A DNA stretch of 64,000 nt from SNAP01 sp049671745 (GTDB taxonomy: Bacteria > Bacteroidota > Bacteroidia > Bacteroidales > Marinifilaceae). The notes under the pieces were generated by a model, which searched no databases, was not told the origin of the DNA, and saw only the letters and a list, made by a program, of their open reading frames with translations. Positions 1-9,192 of this stretch are shown here, piece after piece. The stretch covers positions 1 to 64,000 of the forward strand of contig JBATVL010000006.1 in the NCBI GenBank assembly GCA_049671745.1. The letters run 5' to 3'. The stretch's first letter is position 1; each line of letters starts with the position of its first letter. The position numbers and the translations under genes were made by a program.

Positions 1-81
1 AGAACATGAAATCATTGCTGAAATCATTATAAATACAAATAAGAGATTTCTTAAACTTGTAATAATTTTACTCATTATCAT
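1..81 (-). CDS. N-terminus of a lipoprotein, cut by the window edge
   Basis: Reading leftward from an ATG at 81 (or the in-frame ATG at 75) gives 27 open codons up to base 1. They form a textbook lipoprotein leader: a lysine/arginine n-region, a hydrophobic stretch LLFVFIMISAM, then the lipobox-like ISCS ending exactly at the edge. A consensus -7 promoter box lies about 42 nt upstream (123-130). The mature protein lies outside the window, so its function cannot be given. The opposite strand is also open here (2-91) but shows no leader or other feature. Confidence 0.6.
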   Translation of the reverse strand, partial: MIMSKIITSLRNLLFVFIMISAMISCS

Positions 82-122
82 ACATCCTTAATCGGTTAAA
101 CAAACTAATATTTTAAAGATTA

Positions 123-130
123 CAAAGGTA
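123..130 (-). promoter_or_regulatory. -7 promoter box for the left-edge lipoprotein gene
   Basis: The minus strand reads TACCTTTG, a perfect fit to the Bacteroidota -7 consensus TAnnTTTG. It lies about 42-48 nt upstream of the candidate starts at 81/75. No convincing -33 TTG was seen. Confidence 0.45.
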
Positions 131-334
131 TATCTAAATAAATCTGATTCATATCCCTATTTATTGTAATTATGACATATATCATGCTTTCTATGATAGA
201 ACATCAATTTATTACTACAAAAATTATGTATATAAAAAAAAAGTCACGCATTGCGCAACTCTTCAATATCTAAAACTCTTCAAGATCAAAGAGCATCTTT
301 AATATAAAGTATTCAAATAAAAGTACAAATTCAA

Positions 335-3300
335 TTATCCAATCATAGCATTCTCTTTAATCTCTTCAACAATACTAACAATCTCAGCCATCTTATCATC
401 AGAGAAAATGCCTAAACCACTATCATCAATATCAGTAAAAGGCGATTCAAAAAGCATACTAGGCTCAATAACACCATTCTTAGAAAGATATTTAATAATA
501 ACATTTATAAAAGACATCTTATCAACGGACAAATTCTCATCTTGAATAAAAGAAGCAAACAACTTATTAGCAACCTTAGTATCTAGTCCCAAAATACTTC
601 TAACAAAACAACCTAGAGGCAAATCACCATACTCACTCAGGTACTCATTCTTACCTCCAACATCCTCTCTAAATATAATCTTCTCAAGTTGTACAAGTTC
701 TAAAGCAGTAATAGGTTCATTAGTATTAAGCTTATGAACAACAATATTATCCTTATGCTCCAAGACACACAACTCCAGTCTTTCTCTATAGGTCTTCAAA
801 CGAGTAGCACCAAGATACACAGGTTTCACATCCATTAATTGCTCCAAGCTATCCTCAAAATTAGTATATACAATCTTCTGTTTATCCCTATCAATAAGCT
901 TAATCAAATCGCGTAAATCCTCTCTAACTTTCTCAAGTCTACACAAATCAATATCTTTCCAAAACTCCTCTGTCTGTACAGCCTTTATAGTAGGAAGCGA
1001 GTTAGCAACCAAAGGAATATTCTTCTTCTTCATTAACAAACTAGCAATACTACTAATAGACGACTCATAAGAAGCTCTACTCTTATCATCAAGAAGAACA
1101 GCAAGTTGCAACTTAAGCATCATTAGATCAAAACGTTTAGCCTGTTCATCCTTAGCGTAAGCAATAACAGGAAGAGCCGACAAAGAAGCGCATATATCAG
1201 CAATATCTCCCTTACTAATATTCTCCCAACGCATCTTATCAGTAAACTCATTCACAATACGCAAATGAGCTCTAACCTCAAAACGATCCCTATTAAGAAC
1301 AGCAATAGCAGAATGCAAATCATCAATATACATCTCAGCCAAATCAGCCTCCTGTTCACTCAAATCAGAACATCTAATCTCATGAGCCACATTAAGCTTT
1401 GTTTCAAAAATCTGCTGAGACAAAGACTTAGGCATTTTAGAAGAAACACCATCAGGAAAACTATCAAAGAACTCAAAATTCTCACAGCAATCAAAAATCA
1501 AGAAATCCCTCTTATCATCACCAGGACCAAACAAATCCTTTCTCAAACGAGTACCTCTCCCAATCATTTGCCAAAACTTAGAATAAGACTTCACAGGCTT
1601 AAAGAAAACAAGATTAAGCACACTAGGTGCATCAACACCAGTATCCATCATATCAACAGAAACGGCTATTTGTGGCAATGTCACCATCTTATCCTCACAA
1701 AAATTCACTAACAAATCCTGAGCCTTAGACTCATAATTATCTATCACTCTCAAAAAACCACCAGAATACTCAGCATACAACTTATTAAAACGCTGCTCAA
1801 TAAAAATAGCATGTTTATGATTCTTAGCAAAAATGATAGTCTTACCCAACTTATCACCACCATCAACCTTAATACCATTAGACATTACAAAAGACAAAAT
1901 CTTATCAACCGTATCAGAATTAAACAGCCACGAATTAAGAGCAGACCCATCAATATTATCATCAACCTCCCCTTGAGTAGGATCGCCTAACTTCAACTCA
2001 TACTCCACCTTCTCTCTATCTGACAAATCATTATACTTAACCCCCTCCAATTGAAACTTAGTAGGCATAGAAATAAATTTAGGAGCAACTAAATGTCCCT
2101 CTGCCACAGCATCGCTCAACTCATAAGCAGCAGTAGGATTATCATCCTCTATGTCAAATAAATTATAAGTATTCTTATCCACATCACTCTTAGGGGTAGC
2201 AGTCAATCCCACCAACAAAGAATCAAAATACTCAAATATCGCGCCATATTTCTGATACACCGACCTATGAGCCTCATCAATAATAATCAAATCGAAATGC
2301 CCCACAGAATAGAATCTATTATCATCAGTCTTCACACCATCAATCTTATTAATAATTGTTTGGTAAGTACTAAAAACAATACGAGTACCAGACTCCTCTT
2401 TCTCCTTAGTAAGATCAACAGTCGAAAGACTAGGCAATAAATCTTTATATACATTCTTAGCCTGAGAAACTAAAGCATTTCTATCAGCAAGAAACAAAAC
2501 ACGCTTAACCCAATTACACTTAATCAACATATCAACAATAGCAGCAGAAACTCTAGTCTTACCGCTACCAGTAGCCATCACCAGTAAAGCCTTTCTAGCA
2601 CTACCCTTAAGCTTGCCATCCTTCACAACAGCAAAAGCCTCAGCCACACGCTGAATAGCCTCTAACTGATAAGGACGTTCAAAACCAGCAATATCAGTAT
2701 TAATCTTAAAATCACAAATATTAGTTCTAGTTCTTCTTCTATCCACTAAAAGCTGCAACTCATTCTTAGAATAAAACCCCTGAATAGATCTCTCATTATA
2801 AAAGTTATCATCCCAAATATAAGTCTCAAAACCATTAGTATAGAATATCACAGGACGTTGTGAATACATTCTCTCTAAACAATCAGCATACAATACAGCC
2901 TGATGCTTACCCTTACGCGAATCCAGCATAGCTCTCTTAGCTTCAACAACGGCAAGAGGCAAACCATTATCGCCCCAAAGCACATAATCAACAAAACCCT
3001 TACCAGATGGATTAGTAGAAACAGGCATACCCTCCACTTCAAACTCTATATCCTTACCCTCTCTCAAATCAGACCAACCAGCCTCTTTCAATAATAAATC
3101 TATATAAACTCTCCTAGTTACAGCCTCAGAAATCAATTCAGGAATTACTTTATTTAATCCAGGAGTATTCTCCCTAGAAATCCTTCTTTTTGTTACAATA
3201 ACTCTTCTATCCTCTAACTGAAATTTCAACTCCTCTATTTCCTTAGCCTGCTTCTTTATACGCTCCTGTTCATCTCTACGTTCTTTAACAACAGCATCAA

Positions 3301-3769
3301 GCTGCTTCTCCATCTCTACAAGCTCAAGCTTAGACTTATCAGTCTGCTTACCATCAGGAATATAACACTCATCAAAAAGAGGAATACTAGCTTCATCCTC
3401 ACTATAATAAATAGCAAGAAAAGACAAAAACCTAAAAAGATTCTTAATACTTATCATACTCTCATTAAGCAAAACCCTTTTACCATGAGCAGCATTATTA
3501 CCAGTAAGTCGAATAAGATTAATCTCTCTAAACATAGAAGGCTTAAGAATATCTCGAAACGAATGCTCGTGAATTAATGAAGCAAGTTTTTTATCATATG
3601 GCTCCTCCAACTCATCATCATTTGCGTATATCCATATAACAGCTTTTTCTAATGCACATCTACACAATAGAGCTGTATACCTTGGGGCTACTATTACGCT
3701 CTTCTCAGCCTCATATGCCTCCTTGTATATATCGCTAAACTCAGTTCTTAGGAAATTGAAATTACTCAT
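335..3769 (-). CDS. hsdR: Type I restriction enzyme, R (motor/nuclease) subunit
   Basis: This is the restriction and DNA-translocation subunit of a type I restriction-modification complex; with HsdM and HsdS it would cleave DNA lacking the host methylation. The 1144 residues show a DUF4145-like N-terminal helical domain (about 1-120), a charged coiled coil (about 150-190), and a PD-(D/E)xK nuclease core (D261 in VDYVLW, then EAK at 276-278). The SF2 motor follows: Walker A MATGSGKT (about 398-405), DEAH (498-501), TATP (523-526), and the late motif MIGRGTRLR. The C-terminal part resembles the EcoEI R family. The gene is on the same strand as hsdM/hsdS but is separated from them by an oppositely oriented ATPase gene, so it probably has its own promoter upstream of 3769. 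It appears intact. Confidence 0.95.
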   Translation of the reverse strand: MSNFNFLRTEFSDIYKEAYEAEKSVIVAPRYTALLCRCALEKAVIWIYANDDELEEPYDKKLASLIHEHSFRDILKPSMFREINLIRLTGNNAAHGKRVLLNESMISIKNLFRFLSFLAIYYSEDEASIPLFDECYIPDGKQTDKSKLELVEMEKQLDAVVKERRDEQERIKKQAKEIEELKFQLEDRRVIVTKRRISRENTPGLNKVIPELISEAVTRRVYIDLLLKEAGWSDLREGKDIEFEVEGMPVSTNPSGKGFVDYVLWGDNGLPLAVVEAKRAMLDSRKGKHQAVLYADCLERMYSQRPVIFYTNGFETYIWDDNFYNERSIQGFYSKNELQLLVDRRRTRTNICDFKINTDIAGFERPYQLEAIQRVAEAFAVVKDGKLKGSARKALLVMATGSGKTRVSAAIVDMLIKCNWVKRVLFLADRNALVSQAKNVYKDLLPSLSTVDLTKEKEESGTRIVFSTYQTIINKIDGVKTDDNRFYSVGHFDLIIIDEAHRSVYQKYGAIFEYFDSLLVGLTATPKSDVDKNTYNLFDIEDDNPTAAYELSDAVAEGHLVAPKFISMPTKFQLEGVKYNDLSDREKVEYELKLGDPTQGEVDDNIDGSALNSWLFNSDTVDKILSFVMSNGIKVDGGDKLGKTIIFAKNHKHAIFIEQRFNKLYAEYSGGFLRVIDNYESKAQDLLVNFCEDKMVTLPQIAVSVDMMDTGVDAPSVLNLVFFKPVKSYSKFWQMIGRGTRLRKDLFGPGDDKRDFLIFDCCENFEFFDSFPDGVSSKMPKSLSQQIFETKLNVAHEIRCSDLSEQEADLAEMYIDDLHSAIAVLNRDRFEVRAHLRIVNEFTDKMRWENISKGDIADICASLSALPVIAYAKDEQAKRFDLMMLKLQLAVLLDDKSRASYESSISSIASLLMKKKNIPLVANSLPTIKAVQTEEFWKDIDLCRLEKVREDLRDLIKLIDRDKQKIVYTNFEDSLEQLMDVKPVYLGATRLKTYRERLELCVLEHKDNIVVHKLNTNEPITALELVQLEKIIFREDVGGKNEYLSEYGDLPLGCFVRSILGLDTKVANKLFASFIQDENLSVDKMSFINVIIKYLSKNGVIEPSMLFESPFTDIDDSGLGIFSDDKMAEIVSIVEEIKENAMIG

Positions 3770-3937
3770 AAGATATTTATTATTGTTATCTAGTAAAAAT
3801 ATAAATATTTGTTACAAGTTGATACAAAAAGTAAATAATTTATATTCTTTAGAATATCTATTTCTCAAGATTATATTAAAATAGAACAGCTTTTTGCAAC
3901 ATATTAGCAAAAAGCACGTTTATTTACTAAAAATTTG

Positions 3938-3945
3938 TATGTTTG
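3938..3945 (+). promoter_or_regulatory. -7 promoter box for the ATPase gene
   Basis: TATGTTTG is a perfect TAnnTTTG box 29 nt before the ATG at 3974. A longer open frame beginning at 3935 would overlap the promoter, which supports the downstream start. Confidence 0.5.
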
Positions 3946-3973
3946 TAGCATACAAATAAAAAAACACAAGAAT

Positions 3974-5275
3974 ATGATTATCAAATTCACTGTAAGAAAT
4001 TTTAAAACATTTAAAGAAGAGGCAACCCTTAATTTTATAGCCTCTAACTACGATAAAAATGTTTTAGAAAAAGAAAATGTTGTTTCTATTGATAAATATA
4101 ATCTTAGATTACTTAAGTCAGCTGTAGTATATGGAGCAAATGCAAGTGGAAAAACAAAACTATTTGATGCCCTAGCATTTATGAGATACTTTACTATCAA
4201 ATCATCTAAAGACTCACAAGTCGGAGAAAATATTAATGTTGATCCTTTCCGATTAAACACTGAATCATTAGAAGACTCATCAGAATTCGAAATAGTCTTT
4301 CTTCATAAAAATGATATCTACCGTTATGGTTTTGAAGCCAATAAAGATAAGATTATAGCAGAATGGCTATACTACAAACCAAAAACAAAAGAAATTGAAA
4401 TTTTTTATAGAGACGAACAATCTTTCGAAAACATAAACTCTAAACATTTCAAAAAAGGAGCAATGATAGCAAAAGAAAATCTAGTAAGAGAAAATGCTCT
4501 TTTTCTATCTGTAGCAGCTCAATTCAACGATGACTTTGCTATAAATGTAATCAATTGGTTTACAAACCTAAAAACAATATCCGGACTTGAAGAAAAAGAT
4601 TATCAAAGCTTCACAATCAACCAACTAACAAACGGCAAAAAAGATAATATTATAGACTTTATTCAAAATGCAGATTTTAATATAGAAGACATACTTGTTG
4701 AATCTATTAATTCTGAAAAAGACATACCTTCTGATATGCCTGATAAATTAAAAGAATTAATCTCTTCAGATATAAAGAAAGGAAGAAAAATAATAAGTGA
4801 TATTACAACTAATCACAAAGTATATGACGAGGATTTAAATGTTCAAAACTCAACAAACTTCTCTATGGTTGATGATGAATCAAATGGTACACAGAAATTC
4901 TTCTTTATCTCTGGACCTATTCTTTATGCTTTAGAAAATGGATATACTCTTTTTGTAGACGAACTAGATTCACGGCTACATCCTAATTTAGTTTGTAAAA
5001 TCATGTCTCTTTTTAATTCAACAAAGTACAATCCCAAAAATGCTCAGTTAATATTCAATACACACAACACAAATCTTTTAAGCTCAAACCTACTTAGAAG
5101 AGATCAAATTTGGTTTACCAATAAAGATAGATATGGAGCAGCTACACTTTATTCTCTTGCTAATATTAAAAATGTTAGAAAGACTGAATCTTTCGAGGAT
5201 AATTATATTCAAGGCAAATATGGAGCTACTCCTTATTTAAACGATTTTGAAATAACAAAAGGAACTGAGTTATGA
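3974..5275 (+). CDS. AAA ATPase, RloA/OLD-like (COG1106 type), inside the hsd locus
   Basis: This is an ABC/SMC-like ATPase of the type often found in restriction loci (RloA, AbiL-type) and presumed to act in phage defence. From the ATG at 3974 it reads MIIKFTVRNFKTF, the usual N-terminal strand of this family, followed by Walker A GANASGKT, Walker B FVDELDSRLHP and the H-loop NTHNTNLL. The end YGATPYLNDFE matches the usual C-terminus of COG1106 ATPases. The frame extends 13 codons upstream to 3935, but that stretch overlaps a consensus promoter and lacks family-like sequence. It faces hsdS across a shared terminator. The family's usual partner, a RloB or TOPRIM gene, is absent. The defence role is inferred from the family and location only. 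Confidence 0.8.
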   Translation: MIIKFTVRNFKTFKEEATLNFIASNYDKNVLEKENVVSIDKYNLRLLKSAVVYGANASGKTKLFDALAFMRYFTIKSSKDSQVGENINVDPFRLNTESLEDSSEFEIVFLHKNDIYRYGFEANKDKIIAEWLYYKPKTKEIEIFYRDEQSFENINSKHFKKGAMIAKENLVRENALFLSVAAQFNDDFAINVINWFTNLKTISGLEEKDYQSFTINQLTNGKKDNIIDFIQNADFNIEDILVESINSEKDIPSDMPDKLKELISSDIKKGRKIISDITTNHKVYDEDLNVQNSTNFSMVDDESNGTQKFFFISGPILYALENGYTLFVDELDSRLHPNLVCKIMSLFNSTKYNPKNAQLIFNTHNTNLLSSNLLRRDQIWFTNKDRYGAATLYSLANIKNVRKTESFEDNYIQGKYGATPYLNDFEITKGTEL

Positions 5276-5360
5276 AAATGAAGAACATATTAGCCCTGCT
5301 ACAGAAGAATCTTCAACTACAGTATACGAACTTGTTGAGGAAATTCTAAAATTTGTATAA
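5271..5360 (+). pseudogene. Possible remnant or frameshifted tail after the ATPase gene
   Basis: Immediately after the ATPase stop, another frame is open without a good start and reads YENEEHISPATEESSTTVYE and onward through LVEEILKFV to a stop near 5360. Its composition looks like real protein. It could be the last piece of a deleted partner gene such as rloB, or a tail joined to the ATPase by a frameshift. A 25-codon ATG-initiated frame starting at 5273, in the ATGA overlap, is less protein-like. This is a weak call. Confidence 0.25.
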
Positions 5361-5379
5361 CACTATTTATATAAAAGAG

Positions 5380-5414
5380 AATCCTCAATAACTATGATTT
5401 AGCTATTGAGGATT
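5380..5414. terminator. Bidirectional hairpin between the ATPase gene and hsdS
   Basis: Arms AATCCTCAATA and TATTGAGGATT (5380-5390/5404-5414) form an 11-bp stem. A T-rich stretch follows on the plus strand and A-rich DNA precedes it. The hairpin lies between two convergent genes and would end both transcripts. Confidence 0.75.
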
Positions 5415-5435
5415 TTGTATTTAATTAATGAGATA

Positions 5436-6614
5436 TTAAGCTTGTGTTAACTTTCCTTTAAAAGCTTTTTGCATTAGAGCATTAAATAAGTCTTCTGACT
5501 TAGATAGGCTTTCTTCTGCTATTGCTTTTTGCTTCTCTATCTCTTTTATTCTTTTTGCGAATTCTTCTTGTAGTTCTATTGGAGCTTTTAAGATTTTAAT
5601 ATTTTGAAGTTCTTGTGCATTTATATTTGCCATTCCAACAATACTTTTACACATATTATTCAAAATCAACTTTCCCCATTTACTATTAAGATGCGCCCAA
5701 ATATAGTATGGATTTGCAAATTCATTTGTTCTTACTCTAATCAAATAACCAGCAATTATCATTTCTTTATCAATTGAGATTATTCCTGTTTTACCTACTA
5801 ATTCTTTAGAATTAGTTCTATTAAATAATATATCGCCTTTTTTTACAATATATTTGTGTTTTTCAGCATCCGATACATCTATATATTTTAGATTTGAATA
5901 ATTCATATATCCATTATATGTTATATTATTCATCCTCAGATAAGTGTATTTACCATTCTCAACTGCCTTAGAACTTGTTCCATATTTAGCTTCACTAATT
6001 AAATCTCTAATTGTAACAATATCCCAGCCCATAGGGTTATTAACAGGATCGCCAAACATATCAATAAATAGGGATTGAGAAAGTTCATCATATTTCTTAA
6101 TCAAATCTTTATTTATTTGCCTTATCTTATCTGCATTATCTAAGATGGCGGCTATCTTCTTTTGCTCTTCTAATGGTGGTAATGGTATCTTAATCTCTTT
6201 TAAATATTTATAATGTCTATTATAACCAGTATTAGGGATACTAATTGAATTCAAATAATAGAATAAATATCGATACTTCAAATCTACTGAAGTTTTAATC
6301 TTTAAGACCTTTACTCCATCAGCTCCCATTATAAATGGGAAATCAATATACTTTAATACTCTAGTATGGTCACCAAACACAATGTATGGGGGATCATACT
6401 TAACTAAATCAGCATAAATATCAGAAAATCCAGCTATATATTTTTTTCCTTGATCAATAATAGGATATTTACCAATATTTAAATAATCACTTTTAGGAAC
6501 CTTTTTATTCCCTCCAGAACAATCCTTTAATACAAAGGAAAAATCAACAACTTTCCAATTAAAAGGAATTTGTTTTAATAAACTTATATCTTGGACTATA
6601 CTATCTTCTCTCAT
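5436..6614 (-). CDS. hsdS: Type I restriction-modification specificity subunit
   Basis: This is the DNA-recognition subunit of the type I enzyme. The 392 residues hold two target-recognition domains, each followed by a conserved helical spacer. TRD1 covers about 10-145, followed by PLPPLEEQKKIAAILDNADK and FIDMFGDP. TRD2 covers about 200-345, followed by a C-terminal spacer ending in NALMQKAFKGKLTQA. The start ATG overlaps the hsdM stop by 4 nt (ATGA), so the two are translationally coupled. TRDs diverge quickly, so the target sequence cannot be predicted. I saw no second hsdS, partial TRD or recombinase gene that would suggest shuffling. Confidence 0.95.
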   Translation of the reverse strand: MREDSIVQDISLLKQIPFNWKVVDFSFVLKDCSGGNKKVPKSDYLNIGKYPIIDQGKKYIAGFSDIYADLVKYDPPYIVFGDHTRVLKYIDFPFIMGADGVKVLKIKTSVDLKYRYLFYYLNSISIPNTGYNRHYKYLKEIKIPLPPLEEQKKIAAILDNADKIRQINKDLIKKYDELSQSLFIDMFGDPVNNPMGWDIVTIRDLISEAKYGTSSKAVENGKYTYLRMNNITYNGYMNYSNLKYIDVSDAEKHKYIVKKGDILFNRTNSKELVGKTGIISIDKEMIIAGYLIRVRTNEFANPYYIWAHLNSKWGKLILNNMCKSIVGMANINAQELQNIKILKAPIELQEEFAKRIKEIEKQKAIAEESLSKSEDLFNALMQKAFKGKLTQA

Positions 6615-8074
6615 CCCAAAAGCCCTTCCAATTCAGTAATAGCTTTAGTTCTTTGAGAATCAAGATCTTTAATCTCAGCAATAATATCTAAAGGAGCAGC
6701 ATAAGATATCTCTTTATAAACAATCTCCTTATAACGATTAATACTCAAATCCCAATCATTAGCCTTAATCTCAGAGAAAGGCACCATAAAACTCTTATCA
6801 ATACGCTTTCTACCATTCTCCTTATCAAGATTCTTGAATCTACTGATAATATCCTCTATATCATTATCCTTAACCTCAGTACGCTTATCGTCAAGAGAAT
6901 ATCCATCAGCCTGCATATCGTAAAACCATACATTATCAGTACCAGCCGACTCTGTCTTAGTAAAGAACAAAACAGCAGTACTAACCCCAGCATAAGGTTT
7001 AAATACACCTGAAGGCATAGAGATAACAGCCTCTAATTTCTGCTTTTCAATAATCTCTTGTCTTATAGCTTTATGAGCATTAGAGGAGCCAAACAATACT
7101 CCATCAGGAATAATAACAGCACATCTACCTCCAATTTTTAAAGCACGAAGCATTAAAGCTAAGAACAATAATTCTGTCTTCTTAGTCTTTACCGTTTTCA
7201 ACAAACCACTCTCTACAACATCATAATCAAGACTACCCTTAAATGGAGGATTAGCCAAAATAAGAGAGAACTTATCACTCATATCAGCATTCGATTCACT
7301 CAATGAATCTTTTGCTATCAAGTTAGGTTGCGCTATTCCATGCAATTGTAAATTCATGGCAGCAATTCTCAACATAGTAGAATCAAATTCCACTCCGTTG
7401 AACATCTCATTATTATAATGCTTATTAAAATCTTTATCTAGAAATAAATCTTTGTGATTCTCATGGAAATATTCTCCTGCTGCTACCAAGAAACCTGCTG
7501 TTCCACATGATGGATCACATATAGTATCATCGGCTTTAGGCTGAGACATATCTACCATCATCTTTATTATATGACGTGGAGTACGGAACTGTCCATTTGT
7601 TCCCGATGTTGACAATTTAGATAAAAGATATTCGTATAAATCGCCCTTTGTGTCTCTATCTCCCATTTCTATCTTGTCCACTTGTTGAACAACAGAATCT
7701 AACAATTTAGGAGTAGGTATCATAAAAGAAGCTCCCTTCATGTGCTGAGCAAAAACAGAACCTTTAGCTCCTACATTTTTCATGAAATCAAAAACACCTT
7801 CTTCTTTCTGAAATAATTTATACATTACTTCAGGATCTACATTCTTAAATGAAGACCATCTTAATTCTCTCTGATCTTCTGTGTATATAGCATTAGAAAT
7901 AGCCTTTTTTAAAACAATTGCACGCTTTTCATCTTTTAGCTGAGTATCGTCTAATCGTTTAAGAAACAAAAGATAAGTGAACTGTTCTATTACCGATAAA
8001 GGGTTAGATATTCCTCCTGTCCAGAAGTCTCCCCATATCTTATCTATCTGTGATTTTAATTTTGCGTCTAACAT
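6611..8074 (-). CDS. hsdM: Type I restriction-modification DNA methyltransferase (adenine-N6)
   Basis: This is the modification subunit that methylates adenine within the HsdS target using S-adenosylmethionine. The 487 residues carry a helical HsdM N-terminal domain (about 1-130), then the N6-adenine methylase core with the SAM-binding motif DPSCGTAGF (about 187-195) and the catalytic NPPF (275-278). The length is normal for the family. It is the first gene of the hsdM-hsdS unit. A strong hairpin upstream (8112-8145) isolates it from the LA_2272-like gene, so its promoter should lie in 8075-8112 or within the hairpin's flanks. Confidence 0.96.
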   Translation of the reverse strand: MLDAKLKSQIDKIWGDFWTGGISNPLSVIEQFTYLLFLKRLDDTQLKDEKRAIVLKKAISNAIYTEDQRELRWSSFKNVDPEVMYKLFQKEEGVFDFMKNVGAKGSVFAQHMKGASFMIPTPKLLDSVVQQVDKIEMGDRDTKGDLYEYLLSKLSTSGTNGQFRTPRHIIKMMVDMSQPKADDTICDPSCGTAGFLVAAGEYFHENHKDLFLDKDFNKHYNNEMFNGVEFDSTMLRIAAMNLQLHGIAQPNLIAKDSLSESNADMSDKFSLILANPPFKGSLDYDVVESGLLKTVKTKKTELLFLALMLRALKIGGRCAVIIPDGVLFGSSNAHKAIRQEIIEKQKLEAVISMPSGVFKPYAGVSTAVLFFTKTESAGTDNVWFYDMQADGYSLDDKRTEVKDNDIEDIISRFKNLDKENGRKRIDKSFMVPFSEIKANDWDLSINRYKEIVYKEISYAAPLDIIAEIKDLDSQRTKAITELEGLLG

Positions 8075-8111
8075 CGTGTATCTTTATTTTAGGTCGCTAA
8101 AATACACAATA

Positions 8112-8145
8112 AAAAACTCTGACGGTTAAAAACCATCAGAGTTTT
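8112..8145 (-). terminator. Hairpin terminator of the LA_2272-like gene
   Basis: The near-perfect inverted repeat AAAACTCTGACGGTT / AACCATCAGAGTTTT (one mismatch, 3-nt loop) is followed by a T-run on the minus strand. It lies 52 nt beyond the stop codon at 8197. Confidence 0.8.
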
Positions 8146-8196
8146 ATTTATAGATTTAATTTCTCTTTCTTTAATTCAAATAGAGTACTAGTATTA

Positions 8197-9192
8197 TCAA
8201 ATATTTATAGAGATTCCACAATTAGCACCTATCCATGAATAAATTGAAGAATTGCTAAATTTTCGTTCTTTAGAAAGACTAGGAATATAGAATAAATTAT
8301 TATCAGTCCCTTTTGTATAATATCCGTTTAAATCTAAACCAGTTGTAAAACTTATATTTTTATAAATCTTCAAATCTAAACTAACTGATAATTTTGAAAA
8401 AACATTCTTACTACCACCTGATTTAAAACCTTTTCTAATATTACCTACAGAAGTTTCTACAAAAAGTGACAATTTATCATTGTTAAACACTCTTGTACCT
8501 AAACCTAATTCATTTGAAAGAACATTTTCTTTATTATATGATGCAATTCCAACAGAATATAGAGTATATAACCTATGAGTTCCCAATTTATATACTAGAT
8601 TAGCAAAGCGATTAGTATTATAACGTAATGAAATAGATGAATACATATTCTCTTTCACAATATTAATTAAACCAATAGATATACCTTTATCTGTATTCTT
8701 TGCTATATTTACAATACCTATTTGAAACCCTTTTACTATTCCAGCTTTATTTACAATACCCATTTGAGCACCTTTTAAAGTGTCTTTCACAACATTAATA
8801 GTCGACATTTGAATACCTTTATGGCTTCCAGAATTAACATTAGCAACTCCTGAAATAGATATACCTTGAGAATCTCCTTTTGCGTAATTACATACACCTG
8901 ATGCAATTATTCCTTCTGATTTACCTAAAGTAATGTTTGATACACCTGCAATCTGAAATCCAGAAACGAATGATTTATTTATGTTTAACACACTCCCTGC
9001 TTCAAAACCTTGGAGAGCATTATTATATCCATAAATCATATTAAAAGAAACATTGTTTGTTATATCAGAAGAATTCATTCCATTCGTCCCTAATGGATAC
9101 GCAAAGGTAAGCTGAAAAGGCTTGCTAGAATTTTGTGAGAATACTAACATACTCACTAATAATCCAATTAGTAATAAAATATTTTTTTTCAT
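8197..9192 (-). CDS. Secreted LA_2272-type repeat protein, probably envelope-located
   Basis: The 331 residues begin with a signal peptide (MKKNILLLIGLLVSMLVFSQ). From about residue 60 to 190 there are glycine-rich repeats of about 20 residues with cores such as GFQIGIVNIA, GISIGLINI, GAQMGIVN and GISISGVAN. This pattern is typical of the LA_2272 surface-repeat family, whose function is unknown. The C-terminal half alternates aromatic and polar residues as in an outer-membrane beta-barrel or beta-sandwich. A promoter box is at 9222-9229 and the gene seems monocistronic. The call rests on the repeat type; outer-membrane location is an inference. Confidence 0.65.
   Translation of the reverse strand: MKKNILLLIGLLVSMLVFSQNSSKPFQLTFAYPLGTNGMNSSDITNNVSFNMIYGYNNALQGFEAGSVLNINKSFVSGFQIAGVSNITLGKSEGIIASGVCNYAKGDSQGISISGVANVNSGSHKGIQMSTINVVKDTLKGAQMGIVNKAGIVKGFQIGIVNIAKNTDKGISIGLINIVKENMYSSISLRYNTNRFANLVYKLGTHRLYTLYSVGIASYNKENVLSNELGLGTRVFNNDKLSLFVETSVGNIRKGFKSGGSKNVFSKLSVSLDLKIYKNISFTTGLDLNGYYTKGTDNNLFYIPSLSKERKFSNSSIYSWIGANCGISINI

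Noticed and set aside
1265..1711. 148-codon plus-strand frame inside hsdR
   Set aside because: It is antisense to a strongly supported gene, has a Thr/Asn/Ile-rich composition from reversed codons and no recognisable motif.
5436..8074. Phase-variable shuffling hsdS system
   Set aside because: Only one hsdS is present, with no silent TRD cassettes, flanking inverted repeats or recombinase gene in the window.
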